NCBI RefSeq assembly: GCF_036016755.1
Contig: NZ_JAYXIH010000002.1
Coordinates: 1-64,000 of the forward strand
Source: Aurantimonas coralicida_A
GTDB taxonomy: Bacteria > Pseudomonadota > Alphaproteobacteria > Rhizobiales > Rhizobiaceae
Length of the DNA stretch: 64,000 nucleotides
Direction of reading: 5' to 3'
Shown: piece after piece, positions 1 through 7,476 of the stretch
How positions within the stretch are numbered: the first letter of the stretch is position 1
Layout: every line of letters starts with the position of its first letter
Position numbers and translations under genes: made by a program
Notes under the pieces: generated by a model
The model's database searches: none
What the model was told of the DNA's origin: nothing
What the model saw: only the letters and a program-made list of their open reading frames with translations

Positions 1-126
1 CATCGCGCCGTAGATCATGGCGCGATCATCGCCGGTCAGGTCCGCAATGCCGGACTTGACGACGAGACCGCCGAGTTCAATCAGATGCCGCGTGCGTTTG
101 CGGCGTTCGACCTGCCAAGTGCGCAT
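1..126 (-). CDS. traD: TraD-like conjugal transfer protein, N-terminal part (runs off window)
   Basis: The first 42 residues of a minus-strand gene are visible, starting ATG at 126, one base after the stop of the next gene upstream. The start reads MRTWQVERRKRTRHLIELGG, which matches the small TraD proteins coded beside TraC and divergent from the TraA relaxase in Ti-type and integrative alphaproteobacterial elements. Such proteins are thought to assist the relaxase at oriT. The rest of the gene lies left of the window, so neither length nor C-terminus can be judged. The near-overlap with the preceding gene implies one transcript. Confidence 0.72.
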   Translation of the reverse strand, partial: MRTWQVERRKRTRHLIELGGLVVKSGIADLTGDDRAMIYGAM

Positions 127-127
127 G

Positions 128-454
128 TCATGCCGCGCCCGCGCCGCCTGATGCCGGTTGCGTGCTGCCCGATTGCGCCGGAGCGCCGCCAATGTCGCGG
201 TCAGTCGCTTTTGCAGATCGCCGCGATTTGCTGCGAAAGAACGCGGCCCCGCGCTTGGCCCAGGACTCCCTCCTCCCGGCATCGGTTGTTTCGGCCAGCA
301 CGATCAGCGCGCCCGCCAGTTCCTCGGGGCTGAACGCATCGGCGCCGGTGGCGATCACCAATTCGCCAAGCTGCTGCATCTTGCGGATCTTCAGGTCTTT
401 AGCCTTGTCTTCGAGAGCTTTCAGTTCCGCGTCATAGTCCCGTGGCTTGCGCAT
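128..454 (-). CDS. TraC/TraD-family mobilisation accessory protein
   Basis: This 108-residue protein begins MRKPRDYDAELKALEDKAKD. It has a charged helical N-terminal half, a central segment QQLGELVIATGADAFSPEEL, and a basic Ala/Gly/Ser-rich tail. That is the pattern of the small TraC/TraD proteins coded next to Ti-type relaxases, usually annotated 'conjugal transfer protein TraD'. It is divergent from traA across a 171-bp gap that holds the oriT candidate, and its stop is one base from the next gene's start. Its likely role is as an accessory DNA-binding subunit of the relaxosome. Family assignment is fairly secure; the exact name (TraC or TraD) differs between databases. Confidence 0.75.
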   Translation of the reverse strand: MRKPRDYDAELKALEDKAKDLKIRKMQQLGELVIATGADAFSPEELAGALIVLAETTDAGRRESWAKRGAAFFRSKSRRSAKATDRDIGGAPAQSGSTQPASGGAGAA

Positions 455-565
455 GGCATCCTCCAGAAGCTGTTGATGCAGCGATGTTAGTTGAGCGCCT
501 GCCGCAATGCTGTAAGGTTGTCGGGACGGTCTGGCACGCGCCGGTCCAACCCGAGATTTTTTCGA

Positions 566-597
566 GGGAGGGCGCGCTTATACGTCGTTCCGACGTG
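566..597 (-). other. oriT: oriT candidate, IncQ/MOBQ type
   Basis: In the gap between the divergent traA and traC/traD-like genes the minus strand carries a perfect 6-bp inverted repeat, ACGTCG-TTC-CGACGT on the plus strand (582-596). It is followed 3' on the minus strand by TAAGCGCGCCCTCCC (580-566). The IncQ plasmids RSF1010/R1162 have the same order: an inverted repeat and then a TAA(A/G)TGCGCCCT nick region. Their relaxase MobA belongs to the MOBQ family, as does the neighbouring TraA. Function is inferred from layout and motif only. Confidence 0.6.
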
Positions 598-625
598 CGC
601 TTGACCGTGCCAATGCTTGATCGCG

Positions 626-3600
626 ATGGCGATCTATCATCTTCACGTCAAGGTCATTGGCCGCAAGGCCGGGAGCAGCGCGGTGGCCTCCGCCGCTTAC
701 CGTTCCGCCTCGCGGATGCGCGACGAGCGGATTGACCGCGTTCAGGACTTTTCCGCCAAGCGGGGCGTCGTCCATTCCGAGGTGCTGCTGCCGGAGAACG
801 CGCCTGAGGCATGGAGCGACCGCGAACGACTGTGGAACGACGTCGAAGCCTTTGAGGTCCGCAAAGACGCCCAGCTTGCCCGTGAGGTGGAGTTCGCCCT
901 TCCGCGCGAGATGAGCAAGGCTCAGGGCATCGAACTCGCCCGCGACTTCGCGCAATCGGAATTCGTCGACCAGGGCATGATCGCCGACCTCAATGTGCAT
1001 TGGGATATCGGCGAGGACGGCACGCCAAAACCCCATGCCCATGTCATGCTCACCATGCGCCAGATTGAGGTAAATGGGGACGAGAACGGCTTTGGCCGGA
1101 AGGTCCGCGACTGGAACCGCACCGGGATGGTCGAGCGGTGGCGGGAGCGTTGGGCCGGGCATGTCAACGAGCGGCTGGCCGAACTCGACATCGACGCGCG
1201 GATCGATCATCGCAGCCTTGAAGCGCAGGGCATCGGGCTTGAGCCGCAAAGCCAGATCGGCGCACCCGCGCAGCGGATCGAGACACATCGTGTCGAGACA
1301 CGTTGTGTCGAGGACGACGGCATCGAGACACGTCGTGTCAAAGGCGAAGGGATCGAGGCGGCCGCCACCGTTGCGGATCGGGCCGAGATGCACCGGCAGA
1401 TCGCCCGCGACAATGGCCAACGCATCATCGCCGATCCGTCCCTCGCATTGGATGCGATCACGCATCAGCAATCGACCTTCACGCGGCGCGGAATGGCGCG
1501 GTTCGCGCATCGGCACAGCGACGGCATCGACCAGTTCAATGCGGTGACACATGCCATAGGAAACGCGCCCGATCTGGTCGAACTGGGACGGGACCGACGC
1601 GGCGAGGACCGGTTCACCACCCGCGACATGATCCAAGCCGAACAGCGCCTGCACCGCGCCACTCAACTCATGGCCGGGGCCGAACGCCACGAGGTCGATG
1701 ACAGGTACACAGTGGCCGCACTGGCGCATGCCGAACAGCGCGGCCTTGTCCTCTCCGACGAACAGGCCGATGCGCTGGCGCATGTCACCGACGGGCGCGA
1801 TCTCGGCATCGTGGTCGGCCATGCCGGAACGGGAAAGAGCGCGATGCTGGGCGTCGCGCGGGAAGCCTGGGAGGCATCGGGCTATGACGTTCGCGGCATC
1901 GCTCTGTCCGGCATCGCCGCTGAGAATCTCGAAAGCGGATCGGGCATAGCATCGCGCACCATCGCCAGCATGGAACATGGCTGGCGGAACGGCCGCGATC
2001 TGCTCACCAGCGGTGACGTGCTGGTGATCGATGAGGCCGGCATGGTCGGCACGCGCCAGATGGAGCGCGTGCTGTCCCATGCCGCCGACGCCGGCGCGAA
2101 GGTCGTACTGGTCGGCGATCCGCAGCAGCTACAGTCCATCGAAGCGGGCGCGGCCTTTCGCTCGATCCATGAGCGCCACGGTGGCGCGGAGATCGGCGAG
2201 GTGCGTCGCCAGCGCGAGGACTGGCAGCGCGACGCCACGCGCGATCTGGCAACCGGCAGAACCGGCAATGCGATCCATGCCTATGACAGTCATGGCATGG
2301 TGCATGAAGCCCAAACGCGGGAACAGGCGCGCGATGATCTGATCGACCGCTGGGACCGCGACCGGCAGGCCGAACCGGATCGCAGCCGGATCATCCTCAC
2401 CCATACCAATGCCGAGGTGCGCGCCCTCAATGAAGGTGCGCGGGAGCGAATGCGGGACGCGGGCGATCTGGGTGAGGACGTGCGCGTCGCCGTCGAACGT
2501 GGCCCGCGCAGCTTCGCCAGTGGAGACCGCGTCATGTTCCTGCAGAACGAGCGCGGGCTTGGCGTGAAGAACGGCACGCTCGGCACCATCGAAGAGGTCA
2601 GCCCCAGGAACATGATCGTGCGCACCGACGATGGCCGCTTCGTCTCGTTCGACCTCAAAGATTACGACCGCATCGACCACGGCTATGCGGCGACAATCCA
2701 CAAGGCGCAGGGCATGACGGTGGATCGGACGCATGTGCTGGCCACGCCGGGGATGGACGCCCACGGCAGCTATGTCGCGCTGTCCCGGCATCGCGACGGC
2801 ATGGACCTGCATTATGGCCACGACGACTTCGCCGGTCAGGACCGGCTCGCTCGCACCCTGTCGCGCGACCGGGCCAAGGACATGGCATCCGACTACCAGC
2901 AGATCGACCCGGCGCGGGATTACGCCGAACGGCGCGGCATCACCTTCCGCGCCCGGGTTGCCGAGATCGTGCGTAAGGTCGTGCCGGAAAAGGTGCGCGG
3001 CATGTTCGACGGGTTGCGACTGCCCGCCGATGGCGGACAGGGGCCGGAACGGGCAGCGCCGACGCCGGGCGCTGGCGAAGCGCAGGGGCCGGTACGGGAA
3101 AGCGCTGCGGCAAAGGTCCGGCGAACGACGGATGCGCCGGAAAGAGCCGTGGCGGCGGCCCCGGAGGCGGCACTGCGCAAGGCCCGCACCGATGCGCTCA
3201 TCCGTCATGCCCGCGCGGTGGACGCGATCTTCAGCGCCGAAGATGCGGGCGGCAAGCGAAGCCCGGACCAGATGCGGAAACTTTCCGACGCTCGCAAGGC
3301 TTTCGAGGGCGTGCGGCCTCATGGCTGGCGGGATGCGGAAGCAGCTTACGTGAAAGAGCCCGGCCTCGCCCGAGAGGCAGGTGCAGGCAGGGTCAACCGC
3401 GCCATCCGGGCGCTCCAGCTGGAAACCGAAATCCGCACCGATCCCAGCCGCCGCGCCGACCGCTTTGTCGAGCGCTGGCAGAAGCTGGACCGCGCCAGCC
3501 AGCATCAATACCAGGCGGGCGACATGGCGGGCTACAAAGCCACCCGGTCGGCAATGGGCGACATGGCCAAGAGCCTCGAACGCGATCCGCAGATGGAATC

Positions 3601-3721
3601 CCTGCTCGCCAACCGCAAGGCCGCGCTAGGCATCGACATGGAGGCTGGCCGCCGACTCGGCGCGGCCCTCGCCCTCTCTCACGGTCTCGACCTCGGGAGA
3701 GGAAGGGGGATCGGGATATGA
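626..3721 (+). CDS. traA: Ti-type conjugative transfer relaxase/helicase TraA
   Basis: This 1031-residue protein combines a MobA/MobL (MOBQ) relaxase with an SF1 helicase. It would nick oriT, stay bound to the 5' end and unwind the transferred strand. The relaxase part has the likely catalytic Tyr25 (AAYRSAS) and the metal-binding histidines of NVHWD (near 125) and PHAHVM (137 and 139). The helicase part has a Walker A motif GHAGTGKS near residue 400, VIDEAGMVG, GDPQQLQSIEAGAAFR, and the late helicase motif HGYAATIHKAQGMTVD. I chose ATG 626 over the upstream TTG 617 because family members start MAIYHL. The C-terminal 250 residues are charged and less conserved. A short tandem repeat sits in the linker after the relaxase domain. 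The rest of the transfer machinery is not in the window. Confidence 0.93.
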   Translation: MAIYHLHVKVIGRKAGSSAVASAAYRSASRMRDERIDRVQDFSAKRGVVHSEVLLPENAPEAWSDRERLWNDVEAFEVRKDAQLAREVEFALPREMSKAQGIELARDFAQSEFVDQGMIADLNVHWDIGEDGTPKPHAHVMLTMRQIEVNGDENGFGRKVRDWNRTGMVERWRERWAGHVNERLAELDIDARIDHRSLEAQGIGLEPQSQIGAPAQRIETHRVETRCVEDDGIETRRVKGEGIEAAATVADRAEMHRQIARDNGQRIIADPSLALDAITHQQSTFTRRGMARFAHRHSDGIDQFNAVTHAIGNAPDLVELGRDRRGEDRFTTRDMIQAEQRLHRATQLMAGAERHEVDDRYTVAALAHAEQRGLVLSDEQADALAHVTDGRDLGIVVGHAGTGKSAMLGVAREAWEASGYDVRGIALSGIAAENLESGSGIASRTIASMEHGWRNGRDLLTSGDVLVIDEAGMVGTRQMERVLSHAADAGAKVVLVGDPQQLQSIEAGAAFRSIHERHGGAEIGEVRRQREDWQRDATRDLATGRTGNAIHAYDSHGMVHEAQTREQARDDLIDRWDRDRQAEPDRSRIILTHTNAEVRALNEGARERMRDAGDLGEDVRVAVERGPRSFASGDRVMFLQNERGLGVKNGTLGTIEEVSPRNMIVRTDDGRFVSFDLKDYDRIDHGYAATIHKAQGMTVDRTHVLATPGMDAHGSYVALSRHRDGMDLHYGHDDFAGQDRLARTLSRDRAKDMASDYQQIDPARDYAERRGITFRARVAEIVRKVVPEKVRGMFDGLRLPADGGQGPERAAPTPGAGEAQGPVRESAAAKVRRTTDAPERAVAAAPEAALRKARTDALIRHARAVDAIFSAEDAGGKRSPDQMRKLSDARKAFEGVRPHGWRDAEAAYVKEPGLAREAGAGRVNRAIRALQLETEIRTDPSRRADRFVERWQKLDRASQHQYQAGDMAGYKATRSAMGDMAKSLERDPQMESLLANRKAALGIDMEAGRRLGAALALSHGLDLGRGRGIGI
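1282..1339 (+). repeat. 15-bp tandem repeat with three GACAC-N3-GTGTC palindromes inside traA
   Basis: Copies of GACAC-N3-GTGTC occur at 1282-1294, 1297-1309 and 1327-1339, spaced 15 and 30 bp apart, with one decayed unit between. In the traA frame they code a pentapeptide series (ETHRV, ETRCV, EDDGI, ETRRV). The series is located between the relaxase and helicase domains. It looks like a slippage-prone linker repeat. Confidence 0.7.
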
Positions 3722-3851
3722 GAACCGTCCTATGTGCCGCCGTTTCCATCCGGCGCCGCGACGGTTACCCGAACCCTCTTGCGCCCCGGCAAGGGCCTGT
3801 CCTGACTGGACAAAGAGCCGTCAGAAACCGCCAGCCGGAGGCATCGCATCC

Positions 3852-4070
3852 ATGCCCGCACCAGACCGTATCGTCCGCCTGAATACCGTCCTCGCCCGGA
3901 CGGGCCTGTCTCGCTCCACTATCTACCGCAAGATCGCCGAGGGCACGTTCCCCGCCCAGATGAGGATCAGCATCAACGGTGCTGGTTGGCATGAATCCGA
4001 CATCGACCGTTGGGTCGCCAGCCCCGCGTTATGGCGGCCCAGCAGCAAGTTCGACTTCGATGACCTCTGA
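3852..4070 (+). CDS. AlpA-family helix-turn-helix regulator
   Basis: This 72-residue protein contains the AlpA/MerR-like winged helix signature: LARTGLSRSTIYRKIAEGTF, then a segment ending in WHESDIDRWV. AlpA-family proteins are small activators or excisionases found in prophages and integrative elements, so this one may control excision or transfer of the element. The ATG at 3852 has a strong GGAGG ribosome site at 3836-3840. The 3' end overlaps the next gene by 11 bp. Family is confident; its target promoter is unknown. Confidence 0.87.
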   Translation: MPAPDRIVRLNTVLARTGLSRSTIYRKIAEGTFPAQMRISINGAGWHESDIDRWVASPALWRPSSKFDFDDL

Positions 4071-4317
4071 TCGCGCGGACGACGGCGCAGGGGCAGCGTC
4101 TCGTTCCCGGCGCGTCAGGCCGCCGACCGTATCGGAGCAGCTTGAAAACCTGCTCGGATACCATGTGCCCATGGGCCGACCGCCCAAACATGACCTGTCC
4201 ATATGGACCGTCACCGACGACTGGCCCCATCCCGTTCCGGTCACACAGGCCGAGGTCGAAGTGTTCGAGCAATGGTTCGGTGATCTCTTCGACGAACTCT
4301 TCGGTCCGGGCGGCTGA
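4060..4317 (+). CDS. Conserved-looking hypothetical protein of the integrated element
   Basis: I do not recognise this 85-residue protein. It starts ATG at 4060, overlapping the 3' end of the alpA-like gene by 11 bp, which suggests translational coupling. The N-terminal 20 residues are polar and disordered-looking. The middle (VSEQLENLLGYHVPMGRPPK) and the acidic aromatic C-terminus (EVFEQWFGDLFDELFG) look like helices. There is no signal peptide or membrane segment. Tight coupling to AlpA suggests a role in control of the element, but nothing in the sequence fixes it. Confidence 0.6.
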   Translation: MTSDRADDGAGAASRSRRVRPPTVSEQLENLLGYHVPMGRPPKHDLSIWTVTDDWPHPVPVTQAEVEVFEQWFGDLFDELFGPGG

Positions 4318-4351
4318 TCCCGACCCCGAGCGATGGAGGATCAACAGGAAG

Positions 4352-4388
4352 TATTGCAATATGAGTTATAGTGTGGTACATAGGCTCA
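4352..4388 (+). promoter_or_regulatory. Probable higBA promoter/operator
   Basis: This is an AT-rich patch in otherwise GC-rich DNA just upstream of higB. It holds a perfect 10-bp palindrome TATTGCAATA (4352-4361) that includes a TTGCAA -35-like hexamer, with TATAGT and TACATA candidates for the -10 element downstream. HigA-type antitoxins repress their own operon by binding palindromes of this kind. The exact -10 element is not certain. Confidence 0.45.
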
Positions 4389-4404
4389 AATTTGGGGTAA
4401 GCGA

Positions 4405-4701
4405 ATGATCGTCGGCTTTCGGGATGACTGGTTGCGGGCCTTTTTTGTGGATGATGTCAGCTCGCGCAATATCCCGTCCGATCTTGAAGCCCGGTTGTTC
4501 CGCAAGCTCCAGATGATTGACGACGCCGTAACCGATCAGGACCTGCGCGTTCCGCCCAGCAATCACTTCGAGAAGTTGCGCGGTAATCTGGCGGGGTTCC
4601 ATTCAATCCGCGTCAACCAGCAATGGCGGCTGATCTTTCGCTGGGATGGCAAGCGCGGGGAGGCGGACGGGATTTATCTGGACGATCACAGTTACCGATG
4701 A
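4405..4701 (+). CDS. higB: HigB-type (RelE/ParE superfamily) toxin
   Basis: This 98-residue protein has the HigB/RelE fold pattern: FRDDWLRAFF near the start, LEARLFRKLQMIDDA, then NHFEKLRGNLAGFHSIRVNQ with QWRLIFRW. HigB toxins are ribosome-dependent mRNA interferases. The conserved basic/aromatic segment around LRGNLAGFHSIRVNQQWRL is present, so the toxin looks intact. The toxin gene comes first, as is usual for hig loci and the reverse of most toxin-antitoxin operons. It is followed at once by higA. In an integrated element such a pair commonly stabilises the element. Confidence 0.92.
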   Translation: MIVGFRDDWLRAFFVDDVSSRNIPSDLEARLFRKLQMIDDAVTDQDLRVPPSNHFEKLRGNLAGFHSIRVNQQWRLIFRWDGKRGEADGIYLDDHSYR

Positions 4702-4715
4702 GAGCGAGGCCGACC

Positions 4716-5024
4716 ATGCTAACCACGAAGCGCAAGCCGGCCACTGTCGGTGAAATCCTGACCGAAGAGTTCATGCAGCCGATGGGCCTGACCCAGGGTG
4801 CGCTCGCCGAGGCGATGGGCGTTCAGCGCAAGCACGTCAACGAGTTGTGCGGCAACCGCAGGAATGTGACCGCCGCGACCGCGCTTATCCTCGCGCGCGT
4901 GTTCGGCAACAGTCCCGACTTCTGGCTTAACGTGCAGCGGCGCAACGATCTCTGGGAAGTCATGAACACGCCAAGGGAGCGCGAGCGTATCGAACGCGCC
5001 CGCCCATTGAAGCGCGCCGCCTGA
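4716..5024 (+). CDS. higA: HigA-family antitoxin, XRE-type HTH
   Basis: This 102-residue protein reads KPATVGEILTEEFMQPMGLT, then an HTH LTQGALAEAMGVQRKHVNEL, then TAATALILARVFGNSPDFWL and NVQRRNDLW. That is the HigA/VapI signature. It should neutralise HigB and repress the operon. Two starts are possible: ATG 4698 overlaps the higB stop (ATGA), and ATG 4716 has a GAGG-like ribosome site. I chose 4716 because the alignment with the family begins there. The domain is complete. Confidence 0.92.
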   Translation: MLTTKRKPATVGEILTEEFMQPMGLTQGALAEAMGVQRKHVNELCGNRRNVTAATALILARVFGNSPDFWLNVQRRNDLWEVMNTPRERERIERARPLKRAA

Positions 5025-5079
5025 GCCTCATACGACCGGATTGTTCGGTCCCGACACTTGTTTGAGAAGGAGACCGGAC

Positions 5080-6882
5080 ATGCCCGTCACCTCTTCCACG
5101 ATCCCCCAGCGCGCCGCCCTCTATCTCCGCGTTTCGACGGCGCGGCAGGCCGAGCATGACGTGTCCATCCCGGACCAGAAGCGGCAGGGCGAAGCTTACT
5201 GCGCTTCGCGCGGCTACCAGCTTGTCGAGACCTTCGTGGAGCCCGGCGCGTCCGCCACCAACGACCGCCGCCCGGAGTTCCAGCGCATGATCGAGGCGGG
5301 CACGTCCAAGCCCGCGCCCTTCGATATCGTCGTGGTCCATTCGTTCAGCCGCTTTTTCCGCGATCACTTCGAGCTTGAGTTCTATGTCCGCAAGCTCGCC
5401 AAGAACGGCATCAAGCTCATCTCCATCACGCAAGAGATGGGCGACGATCCGATGCACGTCATGATGCGCCAGATCATGGCGCTGTTCGACGAGTATCAGT
5501 CCAAGGAGAACGCCAAGCATGTCATGCGGGCCTTGAAGGAGAATGCCCGGCAGGGCTTCTGGAACGGCTCGCTGCCGCCTATCGGCTACCGTGTCGTCGC
5601 AGCCGAGCAGCGTGGGGCCAAGACCAAGAAGAAGCTGGAGATCGACCCGCTACACGCCGACACGGTGCGGCTGATCTATCGCCTTGCGCTGGAAGGGGAC
5701 GGCACCACCGGCCAGATGGGAGTCAAGAACATCGTCTCCTACCTCAACGGCCGCCGCATCTTCACCCGCGACGGCGGACGCTGGGGTATCGGGCAGGTCC
5801 ACCGCATTCTGACGCGCCGCACCTATATGGGCGAGCATGAGTTCAACAAGCGTAGCAAGTCCAAGGAACTGAAGCCCGCCAGCGAGATCGTGACGGTTCC
5901 GGTCCCGCCGATCATCGACCGGGAGACCTTCGACGCGGTCCAGGCGCGGCTCAGGGCGCGCAATCCCAAGGTCATGCCCGCCCGCGTCATCAGCGGGCCG
6001 ACCATGCTCACCGGCCTGATCCATTGCGCCAAATGCGGTGGGGCCATGACGATCCGCACCGGCAAGGGCGGGCGCTACCGCTATTACGCCTGCTCGATGA
6101 AGGCGCGGCAGGGACCAACCGCCTGCGAGGGCATGGCCGTGCCGATGGAGAAGCTGGACGATCTGGTCGCCGATCACCTTGAGAGCCAGCTTCTTCAGCC
6201 CGAGCGGCTGGAAACCATCCTCGCAAGCGTGCTCGACCGGCGGCAGGAGCAATCCGAGCGCCGCCGCGACCATATCGCCGAACTGAACAAGCGGGCCGCC
6301 GAATCGGAACTGCGGCTCAAGCGTCTCTACGACGCCATAGAGGCGGGCGTGGCCGATATCGACGATCCCGCGCTCAAGGACCGCATCTACGGGCTCAAGG
6401 CCATCCGGGATCAGGCCAAGGCCGACGCAGAGCGAGCGCAGGCCATGCTCTACAACTCCGGCAGCAAAGCCGTCACCCCGCAGATGGTCCGCGCTTTCGC
6501 CAAAACCGCCCGCCAGCGCATCCGGCTCGACGGCGGCGGCTACCGCCGCGACCACCTGCGCGCGCTTGCCCAGCGTGTCGAGGTCGCCGAGGGCGAGGTT
6601 CGGATCATGGGATCGAAGTCCCGCCTGCTACAGGCGCTGATCGGAAAAAATGGCGTAAATTCAGTGCCCACTCAGGGACTGAAGTGGCGGAGAGAGAGGG
6701 ATTCGAACCCGCAGTCCCGAAGACGGCGCAGAAAGAGCAGACAGGCCCCAATTCGACTGGACTTCCGCGAGAGGGGAAGCATGCATGGTCCGAGCCCGGG
6801 AGCACCTCGGGCTTCAGGTGGTAGCAGCGCAGGCATTGGGCCGGCGCACCGAATGGGAGAAACCCATGACGACCACCACTAA
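5080..6882 (+). CDS. Large serine recombinase (integrase), C-terminus read through an attachment site
   Basis: This 600-residue serine recombinase has a resolvase catalytic domain with Ser19 in YLRVSTARQ, a recombinase domain (GFWNGSLPPIGYRV), a zinc beta-ribbon (CAKCGGAM ... YYACSMKARQG..C) and a coiled coil of about 60 residues. ATG 5080 has a GAGAAGGAGA ribosome site. It would catalyse site-specific insertion and excision of the element. From about codon 527 the frame enters the tRNA-Ser-like sequence (WRRERDSNP is the translated tRNA) and continues into unrelated DNA, ending 17 bp inside the next gene. The last 65-75 residues are therefore probably supplied by the neighbouring DNA and are not ancestral. 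Confidence 0.9.
   Translation: MPVTSSTIPQRAALYLRVSTARQAEHDVSIPDQKRQGEAYCASRGYQLVETFVEPGASATNDRRPEFQRMIEAGTSKPAPFDIVVVHSFSRFFRDHFELEFYVRKLAKNGIKLISITQEMGDDPMHVMMRQIMALFDEYQSKENAKHVMRALKENARQGFWNGSLPPIGYRVVAAEQRGAKTKKKLEIDPLHADTVRLIYRLALEGDGTTGQMGVKNIVSYLNGRRIFTRDGGRWGIGQVHRILTRRTYMGEHEFNKRSKSKELKPASEIVTVPVPPIIDRETFDAVQARLRARNPKVMPARVISGPTMLTGLIHCAKCGGAMTIRTGKGGRYRYYACSMKARQGPTACEGMAVPMEKLDDLVADHLESQLLQPERLETILASVLDRRQEQSERRRDHIAELNKRAAESELRLKRLYDAIEAGVADIDDPALKDRIYGLKAIRDQAKADAERAQAMLYNSGSKAVTPQMVRAFAKTARQRIRLDGGGYRRDHLRALAQRVEVAEGEVRIMGSKSRLLQALIGKNGVNSVPTQGLKWRRERDSNPQSRRRRRKSRQAPIRLDFRERGSMHGPSPGAPRASGGSSAGIGPAHRMGETHDDHH
6660..6710 (-). other. Putative attachment site: tRNA-Ser 3' end plus flanking hairpin
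   Basis: On the minus strand 6710-6685 reads GGGTTCGAATCCCTC, TCTCTCC, G, CCA. This is the T-loop, the 3' T-stem and acceptor strands, the discriminator and the CCA of a tRNA-Ser. The 5' side of the T-stem mismatches beyond GGG and no anticodon or D arm follows, so it is only a 26-bp 3' fragment. Next to it (6660-6683) is a stem TTCAGT(g)CCC-ACTCA-GGGACTGAA, which could be the tRNA's old terminator. This is a typical crossover core for tRNA-targeting integrases. Confidence 0.65.
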
Positions 6883-7462
6883 GCTGACCGACACCCACCT
6901 CGTCATCCTGAGCCATGCTGCGCAGCACCCTGAAGGCCACGTCCTGCCACTGCCTGACGGCGTCGGCAAGAAGGGCGGCACCGGCACGCGAGCGCTGAAG
7001 TCGCTGCTCCGGCGACAGCTTATCCAGGAAGAGATTGCCGGCACCGAAGATCAGGAGTGGGCGCGCGCGGAGAATGGCGAACGCCTCACCCTCACGATCA
7101 CGCCGGCAGGACTCGCCGCCATCGGGGTGTCCGGGGCGATCGAGCAGGCGGATGATGGATCGGCGGGAGAGCCGGTCACCACCTCTGCCGCCCCGAAGAC
7201 CAGCTCGCAGGTGAGCAGGGACCTCGATACGAGCAACAGCGGATGCCCCGATGTAGTGTTTCGCGCCGATACGAAGGGCGCTGCCATCGTCGATCTGCTC
7301 CGACGGGAGGCGGGCGCGACACTTGCAGACTTGATGGCGGCGAGCGGCTGGCAGGAGCACTCGGTGCGCGGTTTCCTCTCCGGCACGCTCAAGAAGAAGC
7401 ACGGGCTGACCATCGCCAGCGACAAGACCGATGGCATTCGCCGGTACAGGATCGCATCCTGA
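6866..7462 (+). CDS. DUF3489 domain protein
   Basis: This 198-residue protein is cytoplasmic in appearance. The N-terminal part (LTDTHLVILSHAAQHPEGHV, RALKSLLRRQLIQE, LTLTITPAGLAAIG) looks like a winged helix. A Ser/Thr-rich linker leads to a C-terminal DUF3489 domain, KGAAIVDLLRREAGATLADL through HSVRGFLSGTLKKKHGL, also winged-helix-like. ATG 6866 follows GGGAGAAACCC. Proteins of this family commonly sit beside DUF2924 and large serine recombinases in alphaproteobacteria, as here. Function is unknown; a DNA-binding accessory role in recombination is my inference. Confidence 0.83.
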   Translation: MTTTTKLTDTHLVILSHAAQHPEGHVLPLPDGVGKKGGTGTRALKSLLRRQLIQEEIAGTEDQEWARAENGERLTLTITPAGLAAIGVSGAIEQADDGSAGEPVTTSAAPKTSSQVSRDLDTSNSGCPDVVFRADTKGAAIVDLLRREAGATLADLMAASGWQEHSVRGFLSGTLKKKHGLTIASDKTDGIRRYRIAS

Positions 7463-7476
7463 GGGGGGCGGCGGCG

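Noticed and set aside
1264..1345. CRISPR-like array
   Set aside because: Units are 15 bp, in frame within traA and without unique spacers.
578..2080. 500-codon open frame antisense to traA
   Set aside because: It mirrors the third-position GC of traA, has low-complexity LDTTCLD runs caused by the linker repeat, and no ribosome site or recognisable domain.
6685..6770. Intact tRNA-Ser
   Set aside because: Only the T-loop, 3' stems and CCA are present; no D or anticodon arm can be folded from the adjacent sequence.
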